64,000 nucleotides of DNA from Melanocharis versteri (GCA_013397845.1 VZTG01001880.1:1285357-1349356); one strand, 5' to 3'. Positions 27,401 through 37,942 are shown, counted from the first letter of the stretch. Notes: generated by a model from the letters alone, not told the origin. Translations and numbers: made by a program.

Positions 27401-30400
27401 ATCTTCCAAGGGACCGAAAGAACAGTACATAATCTCCAACAGAAAGCAAAAGAATTCCCTCGCAAGTTTACCTAACAAAATTCACTTGCAGTACAAATCT
27501 GTACTAGAATCCATTGTGCATATAGCTTTATTCTAAGGTAACATATTAGTGATTTCTGGTTTGTTCAGTTAAGCTGAATCCCAGGATTTATCAGAACACA
27601 CTTTAATTACTTTTTAAGACTGTCTGTCCAGCACAATACGATCCTGCAACAGCCTGGCTGAGATACAACATATCCAAAGGGCATGTGTCTCATAAAAACA
27701 CCTTCTGAAGGCTCACTTGTGCCCAGTGTGAGGCACTGAATTTTGATGGCTGCCTCAAGAAATTACAATCTTCAAGGCCATCTTCTTGTCATCAAGACTG
27801 TGGGCATACAGATGACAGTCACCTCCACTGAAGACAGAGAAGTAATGATTAAATCTCAGAACAAACCCTGGGCAAAGGAAAGAAATAGTTTACATTAAGA
27901 ATGTTTGGGATGTTTGAATTGCCTATGACTGACCTATACAGATTACCCAGAGATAGCAGTTAGGGCAGTAAATATTTGAACTTCATGATTCTTTAGTTTT
28001 TGGTTTGTTTGTTTTTTGTTTTTTTTTTTTAAACTGGAGAAATTCCAGTTCTAAAATGTTTTTGTATTTGGAGCACTGAAAACCACCGCTAGTCATATCT
28101 ATGTGTGCACTACACTGAATTTTTGTCCCTTCCTGTTCTGTCACCTAAACCACAGTTACCACTGCCATATTACTGAACAGGTTGCATACCTGCTTGTCCT
28201 TTCTCCATTCTCTGTTGACCCCACATGCTCCAGTCCTCTAATCTCAGCCAATTTTCTTACAAGAAAGCAAAGAAGCTAAAACAAAACCTTTAAAAAGAAC
28301 AAGCACGCAGGTCAGCAGTGATAAATAAAAGCAGCATGTGTCAGCCTTGCAAAAACAAATAAAGGTCTGCCAAAATCTCTCATTGTAAAGCCCTGACCTT
28401 CCTCTCCTCCATTATATTTCTCAGTACTTGCCCCAAACCTTTGCTGTCACTCCACATTCTTCCAATCACCACAAAGTTTTCCTCAGCTATTAAGAAACTA
28501 ACGCCACCCCTACTTACAACATCCAATACACGGCTCCACTGCCAGCATCCCAGTTATGCACAACAAAATGTGCAACCATGCTGTAACCTGGAAATGCATG
28601 TACTCCATCTCAATAAATAATAGTAATAGTAATAGTAATAACAATAATAATAACAACAACAAAAACAAACAAAAAAAAACCACAAAACAAAACAAAACAC
28701 CAAAAAAACCCCACACCAAAACAACTCCCAGAATTAAGAAATTGTGGTAAGAAATCTCTAAGGCTGCTACTTTCATACTCCAATTCATATGAAGGATAGG
28801 GAAAATAACCCAGAGCTTGTAATCAAATATTTTCTCCATTTCAACCCCATGCCTTTATCCCATTAATGCCTTCATTCTACATACTACATCTCCCTTATGC
28901 ATATATCCCCCTCTTTCAAGTCCTCTTTCCTTGTTGCAACTTAAATTCCTCTTCCTCAGGCTTCTGAATTCATGTCCTTCTAGTGACAGCTCCAAAATCC
29001 CACTTACTAACATATCTGTGTAACTCTCTACATCTGCACATTTTGTATTCTCAAACTGCTGAAGAGAGAGGGTCTTAAACCATAAAACCCTAAAAATTTT
29101 ATTAAAACTTTACCCTAAGCAGTCATGATAACCCAACATATCAGCTGCCTGCTATGTTTCTGTCACATTTAGTTCCATTCTTTAAAAAATGCCAGCATAA
29201 TCCCAGCTTTTATCTTTTTCTAATTAATGCTACTTTTGTAAACAGTACTTTTAAAAAGTAAAACAAACCTACATATGTATTTTATGCTTTGTAACATCAC
29301 TTCCGTAGAAGTAGTGTCAGTTGTCAGTCAAACACCTGTTGGGGGACAGAAGCTTTCATAGAAAAAATGTGGATGTTACACTCTAAGGATTACTTACACT
29401 GGGCTTTAGCAAACGCAAGAGTCAGCACAATATAGGTTGAACAGCTCTATTTAATTGTCTCAAGATCTCTCTTATTGTGACAATTGCTTCCTACAGAAGG
29501 GCTTTCCTTAAATGCAGTAATCCTGTAAATAAACAAAAAATCTATTTGGTTCATCAGTTCAGCATTAGCTAACCTGCTAACACCTAATTGCTAGGATTAG
29601 TAGTTTTTCAATCCTTCTCTGAATTTAGAATAGGAAAGAAAAACATCATTAATCTGTAACAATTTGCTGAGATGACTGATTCAAATTGAGCCAGGAGGGT
29701 GCAAATAACACGAAAAGAGCAGTGTTTGTCAAAAATGCTCGTGTAAAGTGGACGTTTTTGGTGGCCTTCCCCCCCAGTCAAAGGGGGAGTGGGCGGCTTC
29801 TAGTCAAAACTCCAAGATCAAATTTCTCCAAGTCGGAACCATCAACACAGTCAGCACAGGTTCACAGCTTATCATGGATACAGTGAAAGAGGAGACTGAG
29901 TGATGGTGAAGTCAGTTTAAGTTCTGTCCTGTATCCCAGGTTGCCACCCATCAGCTGTGAACATGCAACTGTCCATCAAGCCACAACACAAACTGACATG
30001 AATCAGATAGAGAAACATTCCCTCCTAAAAAACTACTTATTTTCATCACGGATGTTACTGGTGATGCAATCTGCAAGGGTACCGTATGGGGAAACTTAAG
30101 AGGATGGAGATAAGGGCGAAATCCACTTGAAAACAAATGGCCAGAGGCAAGTTGCTTAGCCTGGCTCGGTTTAACTGTCGAAGATAACATTATCTTCCTG
30201 CATCTCCAGGACAGCTCACCTTTCAATAAGAAACAACACCAATACCTGAATTTTAATGCCACTACAATCACCTGTGACCTCTTCTATGGCTGCAGCTCCA
30301 AAGAAACCCGGTAAGAACCTGTATCACCATGAGAAAGGGCAATCCCCATTCTCTCTTGGGAGTCCCATCAAGCAATGAATCAGCAGACAACATACTTCTG

Positions 30401-30725
30401 TCGAACTGACTTTCAGCTACATTGTTTCCTCACATCGGCCCCCCCGCAATTCACAAATCCAAGCCTGAGCACACGGGAGAGGGCAGAATACACCGCAAAG
30501 CGAGAGGAAAACGCGAGTATATCGCTCTTTCCAGCTGTATGTGTGCTGTGTTGAGTGACCATGCAACCACTGCCTAGAATGCCCCAGTATGAAAATCCCT
30601 TCTTTCACGGTAATGTAAGCGCACAATGAACTTATTACATACCACAGCTCAGAGTCACCAGACAAAACAATCACTGCACCAAGGAGCAACAAGAGAAAAC
30701 CTAAGCGAGCAAATGCCACTCACGC

Positions 30726-30756
<31 letters not shown>

Positions 30757-31479
30757 TCACGCTTTGATTTAGTACGAAGGTGTCTGCATCCAAGATGCCA
30801 TCCACTTCAGATGCCAAAACAGAGCTTCACATGCCCAAATCAGCCCGTGCCAAGCCAGAGTGAGAAGACTGGAACACCCTGCGCACAGCCCCAGCTACAA
30901 AGCAGCGCCTATCACAGAATACCTCCCAAAGACATAAATCAGTAACAGTCCTCTTTGTACGCCCGCCGTGACAGCAGGAAGAATTCAGACAAAGTACTCA
31001 TTCAACGTGCTATCTAGAAAGTTGTATTCCCGTAAGTTAAACGATATTTATGCACTAACGCAACCTAAAGTGTTGAATGGAGGAAAATGACTAGTTACAT
31101 CCTCTGCCTTAGCAAAAGACAGCATCATCTTTCGAACCTTCTCTAAAATGGCTCTAGCCGGTAAGACAAACAAAAATGCAATGGAAACTAGTCGGAAAAC
31201 ATTACTTAAAATGGAAATCAATTCTTTTTTTTCCCTCTATTTGGCTCTCTAAGGAATAGGTGGGAAATTGCCGCTGTCCCTCCGCACAGGGAGAGCCCGG
31301 GGCCGGTGTAATTTCGCAAGGACCTCGCCGCGCCAAGTTCGGGGCTCTGACAGCCCCCCGGGAGAGGAGGCAGGACCCGCACCGAGACCCCTCGGCGCAC
31401 GGCAGTATTTACCCGGCTGCTGCTGCCGCCGTCTCCGTGCTCGCTGCCCCGGCGGCCCCGGGGCCCGCCGAGCCCCGCT
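6652..31479 (-). CDS. ZNF318: ZNF318 zinc finger protein 318 (gene span, exon 1 incomplete)
   Basis: Large nuclear protein with two matrin/U1-type C2H2 fingers. From published work, ZNF318 (TZF) co-regulates androgen-receptor transcription and controls the IgM/IgD transcript choice in B cells. Coding exons, minus strand in transcript order: exon 1 ending 31413 (start lost in the gap), 26334-26189, 21389-20756, 19922-18498, 16042-15943, 15174-14888, 11696-11493, 11020-10921, 9914-9796, 9405-6652. All junctions are AG/GT and the phases agree, giving 1922 residues from exon 2 onward. Order of parts: Arg/Ser-rich N-terminus, acidic and proline-rich central exon, coiled coil, finger 1, short linker, finger 2, then a long low-complexity Lys/Glu/Ser/Pro tail. 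Human ZNF318 is about 2280 residues, so the C-terminal part is somewhat shorter here. Recognition is from memory of the human protein; identity is secure because nearly every exon aligns. Confidence 0.97.
9796..9914 (-). CDS. ZNF318: ZNF318 exon 9: matrin-type zinc finger 2
   Basis: Encodes EFLIPITGYYCQLCHEFF and onward to the H-x5-H end of the finger. The metal ligands are the CQLC cysteines and the two histidines of the EQHVKNHPHNEKY segment. The exon starts after TTTTCAG (phase 2) and ends KYK before GTTGGT, joining in frame to KYIDENP of exon 10. Matrin/U1-type fingers usually bind double-stranded or structured RNA, or proteins in splicing and nuclear-matrix complexes. Confidence 0.95.
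10921..11020 (-). CDS. ZNF318: ZNF318 exon 8: linker between the two fingers
   Basis: A 100-nt exon reading TLDPYNRPWASKTQSETKQD and on to KRIDKITVPAKG, with one base left over that completes a Gly codon with exon 9. The acceptor is TTGCAAATAG and the donor is AAAG|GTATGT. It is very close to the mammalian sequence, which implies strong constraint on the spacing between the fingers. Confidence 0.95.
11493..11696 (-). CDS. ZNF318: ZNF318 exon 7: matrin-type zinc finger 1
   Basis: 68 codons in phase 0. A Ser/Lys-rich lead-in is followed by ANIYEYYDAGNHWCKDC and the finger end FFTHMHNKKHRQ. The Cys pair is CKDC and the histidines are in HMHNKKH. The donor is CAG|GTATGT at 11493. This is the diagnostic exon for the family. 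Confidence 0.95.
11697..14887 (-). other. ZNF318: ZNF318 intron 6
   Basis: About 3.2 kb. It holds the CR1 at 13757-14110. The segment 12650-12910 has a minus-strand open frame of 81 residues that I do not recognise and regard as non-coding. No additional exon is supported. Confidence 0.8.
13757..14110 (-). mobile_element. CR1 LINE 3' end in ZNF318 intron 6 (reverse)
   Basis: A clear CR1 in reverse orientation: it starts AATCACAAAATGGGTACGGT and TGGAAGGGACCACAGGAAG, and continues through GTGAGGCAGACTCCACAAC, CTGTTCCAGCGCTCAGTCAC and CATTGCCTCTTGTCCTATTG. It is about 350 bp, 5'-truncated, and holds no intact frame. Confidence 0.92.
14888..15174 (-). CDS. ZNF318: ZNF318 exon 6: coiled-coil region
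   Basis: 287 nt reading EMLRKKRREKDGHKDPLLVE, then a heptad-like stretch (NIMKEIAELHKESDAADKKQ) and the conserved KVAQILGINIFEKP, ending in a Ser/Lys/Glu linker. The acceptor is TTGGCTCAG and the donor AAG|GTAAAGT. The open frame continues past both splice sites, but only this segment matches the family. Confidence 0.94.
15943..16042 (-). CDS. ZNF318: ZNF318 exon 5: start of the coiled coil
   Basis: 100 nt reading VIEEREKLKNDREARQKKLY then LKTELDRLRKQQ, a charged helix with leucine spacing typical of a coiled coil. The acceptor is TTTATTTAG and the donor CAAG|GTAAAG. The leftover G joins GA of exon 6 to give Gly. Confidence 0.94.
17375..17655 (+). mobile_element. CR1 LINE 3' end in ZNF318 intron 4 (forward)
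   Basis: Forward CR1 tail: CTAAAAGAGGGTAGATTTAA, then GAGGCACTGGAACAGGTTGC, GGCCAGGTTGGATGGGGCTC, GGTCTAGTGGAAGGTGTCCC and GTTGGAACTAGATGATCTTT, ending near AATTCTATGCCC. It is among the least diverged repeats in the window. Confidence 0.93.
18020..18290 (-). mobile_element. Diverged CR1 fragment in ZNF318 intron 4 (reverse)
   Basis: Contains GATGGAGCCTCCTGTGTTTC and GCCTATTGCCTCTTGTTCTG, then CCCTTCAGATATTTATATAT, which is the CR1 internal 3' order in reverse. It is more diverged than its neighbour at 17375-17655, so boundaries are approximate. Confidence 0.65.
18498..19922 (-). CDS. ZNF318: ZNF318 exon 4: large acidic and proline-rich central exon
   Basis: 475 codons in phase 0. Reading begins PEDFSSSPAPSKDLPL after CTTTCAG and ends SDEKNRAAQKQK before GTATGT. 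Recognisable conserved blocks are RASQDGSGFSRILGMMADS, RRRSFPDIEDEEKFLYGDED, EYAKIHDLLKTIGLDIGVAE and RTQERLHGKK. These are followed by an Arg/Ser/Asp-rich stretch and a Pro/Tyr/Ala-rich segment ending in MAYAAPGWPMYP. The open frame begins without an ATG because it is internal coding sequence. Confidence 0.95.
19923..20755 (-). other. ZNF318: ZNF318 intron 3
   Basis: About 0.8 kb of A/T-rich intron. I see nothing else in it. Confidence 0.85.
20756..21389 (-). CDS. ZNF318: ZNF318 exon 3: Arg/Ser- and Arg/Glu-rich region
   Basis: 634 nt. Starts after CTTACACAG with one base completing Arg, then DDMADGPIFTRGLTCPRGLE. It contains many charged Arg/Asp/Glu repeats, an RS-type patch (YRRRSRSRSRSLSPSY), FRELDRARRKREEEERSR, and a basic segment KKSILKKRVEMEVE near the end. 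The donor is CAG|GTTTGG at 20756. RS-like patches suggest association with splicing or speckle components; this is inference. Confidence 0.94.
21390..26188 (-). other. ZNF318: ZNF318 intron 2
   Basis: About 4.8 kb between exons 2 and 3. It is A/T-rich with poly-T tracts near 24249 and 25240 and several short open frames, none with recognisable homology. I see no clear repeat family. Confidence 0.8.
26189..26334 (-). CDS. ZNF318: ZNF318 exon 2
   Basis: 146 nt encoding RRSPSLRSESSLEHSLRITV then GNDRYCIGTPERRRL and LGSPIDNLSDR. The acceptor is CAATTTACAG and the donor GACAG|GTATGG. The phase fits exon 3 exactly (AG + G = Arg). It is the first exon fully outside the assembly gap. Confidence 0.94.
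28617..28720. repeat. AAT/AAC-type microsatellite and CAAAA-rich tract
   Basis: Tandem TAATAG, AATAAT and AACAAC trinucleotides pass into an AAACAAA-type A-rich tract. Such a mixed tract often marks an old A-rich repeat tail, but I cannot identify a parent element. Confidence 0.85.
30726..30752. repeat. Poly(A) homopolymer
   Basis: An uninterrupted A run of about 27 bases in ZNF318 intron 1. No flanking retrogene or SINE body is recognisable. Length is likely variable and error-prone in assemblies. Confidence 0.9.
31413..31479 (-). CDS. ZNF318: ZNF318 exon 1 (3' part only; remainder in gap)
   Basis: The minus-strand frame ends GSEHGDGGSSSR, followed by a GTAAAT donor at 31412, and joins in phase 0 to RRSPSLRSE of exon 2. 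Human exon 1 likewise ends in a short Gly/Ser/Arg stretch at this junction. The rest of this Arg/Ser/Pro-rich exon, including the start codon, lies in or beyond the 162-N gap, so its 5' limit cannot be read. Confidence 0.7.
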
Positions 31480-31641
31480 NNNNNNNNNNNNNNNNNNNNN
31501 NNNNNNNNNNNNNNNNNNNNNNNNNNNNNNNNNNNNNNNNNNNNNNNNNNNNNNNNNNNNNNNNNNNNNNNNNNNNNNNNNNNNNNNNNNNNNNNNNNNN
31601 NNNNNNNNNNNNNNNNNNNNNNNNNNNNNNNNNNNNNNNNN
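31480..31641. other. Assembly gap (162 N)
   Basis: Run of undetermined bases inside a GC-rich island. Its true length is unknown. It removes most of ZNF318 exon 1, and the open frames that cross it are artefacts. Confidence 0.99.
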
Positions 31642-32060
31642 GCTGCGTTCGGCCGTGCTGCGCCTCTTTGCCTCCCTCCGCGCTTCGGTCCCCGGCAGCC
31701 GTGAATGGGGCACGCTCGGCTTGGGGGGTTTTTTGTTGTTCGGGATTTTTTTGTTGTTGTTATTTGTTCCCCTACACACACGCACTGTGGTGTGGGGCTG
31801 GTCGGTACGGGTGTTGTCTTCAAGCAGAAGCGTGTTGGAAAGCGATGCTTGCCCCATCGGTCAGGCGGTGCTGAGGCCGAGCCTGCAGCTCAGTGAATCG
31901 CTGAAGCAGTCTCCGTGCTCTCGGCTGCCGGAGCAGGGATGGCAGGGTAGGAAATGGCTCCCCGCCTCCTCCCTCTCCTCACCTGAGCGCCTGCCGCCGG
32001 CCGCGCTCCGAGCGGGACGCGGGCTGCCGAGGCTTCGGTTCTCGTGCGACGGCTGGCACA

Positions 32061-35000
32061 TTTCTCCTCCTTGGTGCTGGGGGCTGTCTCCGGGGAGGAA
32101 GAGGGTTTTCAATTAACCAAGAGGGGCTAGCCTTCAGAAGAAGTGAAAGCAGAGAAATGAAGGCTCTCATAAAACTCTTCAGCTTCACTTCCAAAATCCA
32201 CAAGCTTTTATATCGTGATTTGTAGTTTGTTCTTAGCTGGATGACACGTGAGGGCTTGTATTTGAAGAGCCAGTCGATTTTCTAATGAAATTTTGCTCGT
32301 GTGTTTGGGAATGTGTTTACTCAACTGTACACACCATTTTGAAGCATACTATTTATAAGTAGTAGCAACAAAGAGCAGCAGAATGGTGATCTGTCTGATA
32401 AGATATTTCTGCTGGGAGTGGTTTAGTACAATTGTGTTAAAACTGACCCCCTTTAAGATTTTCTGAATGAGTGCATCGCTACCCAGGCTCAGGAAATGCA
32501 CTCAATCATCAAAATAAGCATGAGCTATATAAAGACTTATTTTCTGTTACCATTGTCCTCTTCTCACCTTTCTGTCCTAAGGCTTGCAGTGTTTATCAGC
32601 AACCTTAATTCAACTGTAAGTATTCCTGGGATAAGAATTTCATCTTTGAAGATGTGCAGCAGACTGCGGATCTGCTTCTGGTGGGACCAATGGATGCACA
32701 ACCTGTTCCAATTAACTACCCTAAGCAGCAGGCTCAGTGACACCCAGAGAAGCAGAACACTTTGACATAACTACAAAACCGATGTGTATGTAGGAATTTC
32801 CCTTCTTGTTTTTTGTGGTAGATCACACGCAAGTAGTTTATCACTATAAGGAATATACTGTTACCCAAATGTGTTGTTTCTTTATTCAAAGGAGGAACGT
32901 GTTTTCATGCCTCAATGTCAGGTGTCTGCATCAAGCACTCAGTTTCACCAACTGAAGTAAATCAAAATAGCTGCTTGTAATAAAATGAGTGAGAAAAATT
33001 ACTTGCTTGGTTTTGGACATCTCTTCCATGCTGTTGCTTTCTTTACATCAGTTTTAAACTGTAGTTTGGTTTTAAAACAGACAAGTAAAAAGCCACAAAC
33101 CCAAGAAACTCAGCAAAACATTTTTTAGTTCTGTTTTCTATAATAGTTATGCATCTAATATCTAAAAACTGTGCAAAAAGCCAGAATTTTTTTTTCTGCC
33201 TTTTTTGCCTTGTATCCAAAGGAGGCCTACAGGAGGTATTCTGGTTCCATTTGATCATAGATTTTAGTGGCATTTGGAAGGTAAAAGAATCCAGATAATA
33301 AAAACCAAAGAGAGAGTTTATTAAAGTGTCTTATCTGCACACCAGTAAGAAAACTGCTCATGGGAGAAATGGTAAAAAGAAAGCAAACACTGTGTGTTGT
33401 GATGTTAAAAGAGTTCCTAAGAGAAAAAATCCATTTGTTGGAGACTGACCAGTGCTCATTAGCATTTTCTAGCACCCTGTCATCTTACTGAGCATTGCCT
33501 TATAATTATGATTTATAGTTGCAATTTATAAACTCATTTTCAACTAGATGTAGTATCATCTTTTAACCACATGCCTTACTAAGTTAAATTTTTAAAGGGA
33601 CTGAGCATCCATAGTGGGATCCAGTTAAATTATTCCTAAAATCAGTACTGAAATCTGGGCCCAATGGTGCAGAGCAAATTGAGAGTTTTCACATCTTTGG
33701 AAGAGGAAGCACTACAGTTTGTCTTGGGGATTGAAAAAGTCAGGCAAGGTCCTGGCCTGCTTTGCAGAGGTTTTTGTAACATCCCTGCAACAGGTGCGCT
33801 AGGCTCTCACTGGACGACAGAGGTGCCAGTCAGTCTTTTCTGCTAGAAGTTCAGCTCCTAAACTCCTCTTTGGAATTCCAAGGCTCATAGTTGAACTTGC
33901 AATTAGCTGCTGCTTGGAGAGATTTTAGCTAATTGGATGCTGAGGGCAATGTTGGGGTAATGAGGTGTCTCTGAATTCTCAGTAGGCCCCAAATAAGAAA
34001 GGAGAGCAAATGACATTCAGAAAGAACAGAATAAGAAATGTTAGGAGCAGCTTTGTATAAACAATTCAACAGAAATCAGAATTGAAGTTAGTTCAGGTTG
34101 GACCATTAGGTTAAGAAGCAGACCAGTAAAAGAGAAAAATGTAATACCTTAATTATAATTTTTTACCTTCTTGTCTGAGTCAAGACTAGATCCAGGGGCA
34201 TGAGACAACCATCTAATGTTGAATGGCTAGGCTATGAGTAACAACAAAGACAGTTTCTGTGTTTTTATGACAGAATTGGTGTTCTCATGAGGAGATGCAG
34301 TAGGAGGTACTCCTCTGTCTTCTGAATTTGGCATTAATTTTTTCCCTGGAAAACAGGGCACAATATCTATCTTGTATCTTCAGGTCCAGGCAAAGCAGCC
34401 TGTTCATGAAAAATTTTGGACTGAGCCAACTAATCAAACCTTCCTTGGCTGTGTCATCATGGAATTTGAGGATGGTTCAGCTGATAGCAGAGTCCTGGCT
34501 GGGAGCACAGAAAACACATCCAAACAGACAATTGCTTTCAGAGATTTTACATCTATAATTACAAGGTTGATAATTCTGAATTTAAGGCTTGTCTAGGCTG
34601 GCTTCTGTTTCAGCTCAATATTTACTTTTAGCTGGGAAGTGGAATGGGCATGCAGCCTACACTGATTCCCTGAGTCCTGGGATGCGTATTAAGTAATCTG
34701 TTACAAAACAAACTCATCAGAGAAGGGGGGCAGTCTCCCTTTGCCAGATAGTGCTTCCTCACAGGGGATTTACCAATCTAGAGCATTAAAAAACTCTGGA
34801 TAATAGACAGTGAATAAAATCTGGCCTGCATGGCCAGTGGGGGTGGATTAAATTAAACCTGATGTAGGTGGGAGGTTTTGTTTTTTTTAATTTTGAATGC
34901 TCTGACTTTTTTATAATTGCCAGGTATATGATTATTTATAGTGCGCAAGGTACTTTGTAAGCAATATAGCCACCAGCCTGTACTCCACGTGCTGCACGTC

Positions 35001-37019
35001 TTAAATCAGCCAAATACATAGCAGTAAATGGCATAGGAAGTAATATTCAGGAGCAGGGGAAATAGCCAAAAGGAAGCAGGAAAATGAGGAATGTCTACTT
35101 AAATTCTTGCTGCGATGCTATTTAAATGCACTTATGCAGAACAGGCAAAGTATTTCAGATCAGTTAAGGTGGATTGGTATTTTCCTGGAGTTCCTTTTTC
35201 AATACCCTTTGTGTTTGTTTTCCCATGTGAGTGTAGGCAATGCTGTCTGGACCAAAAAGGAATCTGTGGCATCTTTCAGTTGAAGTGATAAAGTTCATGG
35301 TTTTGAACCTGAAGAGGTTAGGAGAGATGATCGAGCAGGATGCAGCACGTAAAAAAAGACAATGCTAAAATACAGTGTGGCTGAATGGAAAAGCTCTGAG
35401 AGTGATTAGCTCAAGGGAGAAAGGTTGTCCTTTGTTGATGTCTGAGAACTTCTCTGGTATCTTATTAAGACATGGAAAGTGGTTGTTTGGTTGGGGTTGC
35501 AGGTATTTTGGGGTTTTTTGTTTGGTTTTGGACATTTTTAGTTTTTTTGGTTTTGTTTGTTTTCATTTGGAAATAAATAAGACATCAGAACCATGAAATC
35601 TGAAATCAGCTTCATTTGTATGCTGCTCAGTGCTTCAACCTCACACAACCCCTACTTGCTGTTTTGAGAGTTTGCTGCTTCCACAGCATTTTCTTTGAAG
35701 GGAAGCTTCCCTGAGCTGAGCGGTCATAAAACTCACTCTCAAGGCCTCTTCAGGAAAGTTTAGTCTAGAAACCTTTGGCTGACCTGTGGGGAAAAAGAGC
35801 AGATGGGCCAAATACACACAGTGTACAGTATGAGTAGCCTGGTCATGAAAAGGCAACCTTGCAACTCTGACACACAGACAAAGATTGCTTTCAGGCATGT
35901 AAGAAGAGATTATTAAACAAGGAGGGAGGGGGACAGAGAGAGAGACTTGCAGAAAATGCACTCTTCCTCCTGCTCCTTTCAAGGAAACTATGATTAGAAG
36001 TAATGTGGCCACTGAGATCGTGCTCTTATCTCTGCTGTTCCACACTCCTTTAGCCAGATTGCTCTGTTTTCTCAGGAATGTCAGTGATACTTTCCTTCCT
36101 CAGCACCCCACTGATAACACCTCTAAGCTCAGAGAATGCTTTTTGTATCTCTGGTGAGCTGCATGTTGAAAGTAAAGTTTTCTACCTGTGATGAGTTATT
36201 TACAGAGATATGCTTATTTTCCCTGGCAAGAGAGTACTGAGGGAGGGTTTGGGACAGTTGAAGCATTCAGAACATCTGCTATAAAAATCACCAGTAGCAC
36301 TTAAAATTGCCAGGTAGTGTGGTGACATTTACAGCACTCTCCTGTTACTGTATAGTAGGTCCAGAGCAGATGGAGCTGGATGTCCTCTCCGGTCTGTTTT
36401 CTCTCATCTGGAAAGTTGTGCATTTTTCCCCCCACCCCAATGCAACATACTCTTATAGTAAAGAGTGAGTGTCACATTTGGGGTGCCGCTTGCATGTGTG
36501 TGTTCCTGCTCCAGACAAACACAGCACAGGTGAAACAGAGAGGATTCATTTACCCTGTGTTATTCAGATGATTGTGTTAGGTTAACATCACGATCTCTCA
36601 CTGTGCCAGGAGACCTCTGCTACTGTGAGTAGACTGATGTGTTGGCAGGGTGCTCTTATAGCAATGTCTTTTTCATCTTGTAATAATGTCTACGAGTGAA
36701 GAATGCTGTACCTGTGAAAGTACATTAATACCTGTAAAAGCACTGCCTGGGCTATTTCTGTCATGCTGATATTTGGATAACACAGTGGGCCATAAATATT
36801 CCTGTGCTGGTTGACACGGTGACACTGCAACTCTGCAATGTGCATCTGGTGTCTGTCAGTGTACAAACTGTTCAGATGCTGTGAGCCAAATACCACAGGA
36901 GAAGGAGAGGAGGGATGAGATCACCAGGAAGGAACTAGAGGAATTTTGCGGAAAATCACACTTGTTCATGGCTGGAGCCTGGTTTTCAGTTTGGCTAATT
37001 TATATTTTTTAGCCAGAGG
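32061..37019. other. Intergenic spacer between divergent ZNF318 and ABCC10
   Basis: About 5 kb of A/T-rich DNA with only short, unrecognised open frames. A T/G-rich low-complexity stretch lies at about 35505-35565. I see no CR1 tail or RNA gene. It may hold distal regulatory elements for either gene, but none is recognisable by eye. Confidence 0.65.
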
Positions 37020-37290
37020 GCAGAAGTCCGGGCGGGCTGTGCGTGCTGCTCGGGCTCGCTGTGGCCGCTCAGCTCGGCCTGTGGCTCCGGCCCGGATCCT
37101 CCCGTGTCCCGCCNCCGGCCCCGGGCTGGAGATGGGACGGGCTGGTGCGAGCAGAAATCCTTGTAAAGCCCAGGCTTTCCCGAGGTGTGCTTCAGTCCGC
37201 GGGGCGGCACGCGGAGGGGGGTGGTTCGCCAGTCGTGTGTAGCGCGGAGGTACCGCCTGCTTCTCAGGATGGGCACCAGCATCCTCCCCT
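37020..37290 (+). promoter_or_regulatory. ABCC10: CpG island, probable ABCC10 promoter and noncoding exon
   Basis: A short GC-rich, CG-dense block starts abruptly after A/T-rich DNA and lies 0.5-0.75 kb upstream of the ABCC10 start codon. A good splice acceptor (CTTTACCCTAG at 37745) precedes the first coding exon, so at least one untranslated exon must start upstream, most likely here. One undetermined base is at 37114. I could not choose the donor among several GT candidates. Confidence 0.6.
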
Positions 37291-37781
37291 GGCGTCTGGG
37301 GGGTGTTTCATGTCACACGCTGCCTTGAGGAGTACCATGGTGGGAAGTGTCGTGGACACGGAGATACAATGAATAGGTCATCGTTAAAGCAGCTCAAAAT
37401 ACTTTTCATACCGATCTATAGAAAGGAAAATAATTCCTTATGCTACTTACAGAGGATAAACTCGCCGTGGGGAAAAAAAAATCAACCTGGAAATAAAGCT
37501 TCGAATTCACTGGCCATTGCAGTCCGGGGGTGACTTAAAAGGAGTAAACAACGTAATTTATTTTAAATTGGAGCATGATCATTTTATGAAGTAGATTATA
37601 TGATAGTGACTGAACAATAGCCGGGCTCGGACTATGGCCCCGGAAGTTGCTTCTAGCTCTGTGTTAATTACACATCACACTCCATCTTGGACTGGGGCTG
37701 TAGTTCTTATGTTTTTTACCTCATGCTGCTTTTTCTTTACCCTAGGACATCCTGCCTCTCACACTGAATTACCAGCAAAGG

Positions 37782-37942
37782 ATGGAGAACATCCTGGCTG
37801 GTTTGTGTGGGACCAGCCCAGAGGATCCCCTCCCTGTGTGGGTTCGTGGCAGCATTGGCCATTGCTTTAACCAGCTGACATTAAGTGTGATTCCTCATGT
37901 GGTCCTTGCAGTGGTCAGTGCCTGCTTCCTTGGCACTCCGAG
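37782..37942 (+). CDS. ABCC10: ABCC10 coding exon 1 (true start)
   Basis: ATG at 37782 has a good Kozak context (A at -3, G at +4). It encodes MENILAGLCGTSPEDPLPVW and on to VVLAVVSACFLGTPR, 53 residues plus two bases, which matches the N-terminus of mammalian MRP7. It includes the first membrane span (about residues 31-50). The donor is CCGAG|GTACGA, and the leftover AG joins G of exon 2 to give Arg. An acceptor at 37745 shows the exon begins in untranslated sequence at 37746. Confidence 0.93.

Larger units (their letters stand above)
26335..31412 (-). other. ZNF318: ZNF318 intron 1
   Basis: About 5.1 kb, the longest intron. It contains a poly-T tract near 28017, an AAT/AAC-type microsatellite at 28617-28700 and a pure A run at 30726-30752. 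A short region close to exon 1 (31250-31412) belongs to the CpG island. No exon is visible. Confidence 0.8.
31250..32060. promoter_or_regulatory. ZNF318: CpG island at the ZNF318 5' end
   Basis: The sequence turns abruptly GC-rich with many CG dinucleotides, on both sides of the N gap, against an A/T-rich background. It covers the visible end of ZNF318 exon 1. The transcription start should lie at or right of the gap (31641-31900) because the gene reads leftward. I see no TATA box, as expected for a housekeeping CpG promoter. Confidence 0.75.

Noticed and set aside
28556..28839. Open frames with poly-Asn or poly-Leu runs
   Set aside because: They are translations of the AAT/AAC microsatellite on the two strands.
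31218..32116. Long open frames of about 200-280 codons across the CpG island
   Set aside because: They run through the N gap, which cannot contain a stop codon, and the flanks are GC-rich sequence that is poor in stops on every frame. Only the short exon 1 tail of ZNF318 is supported.
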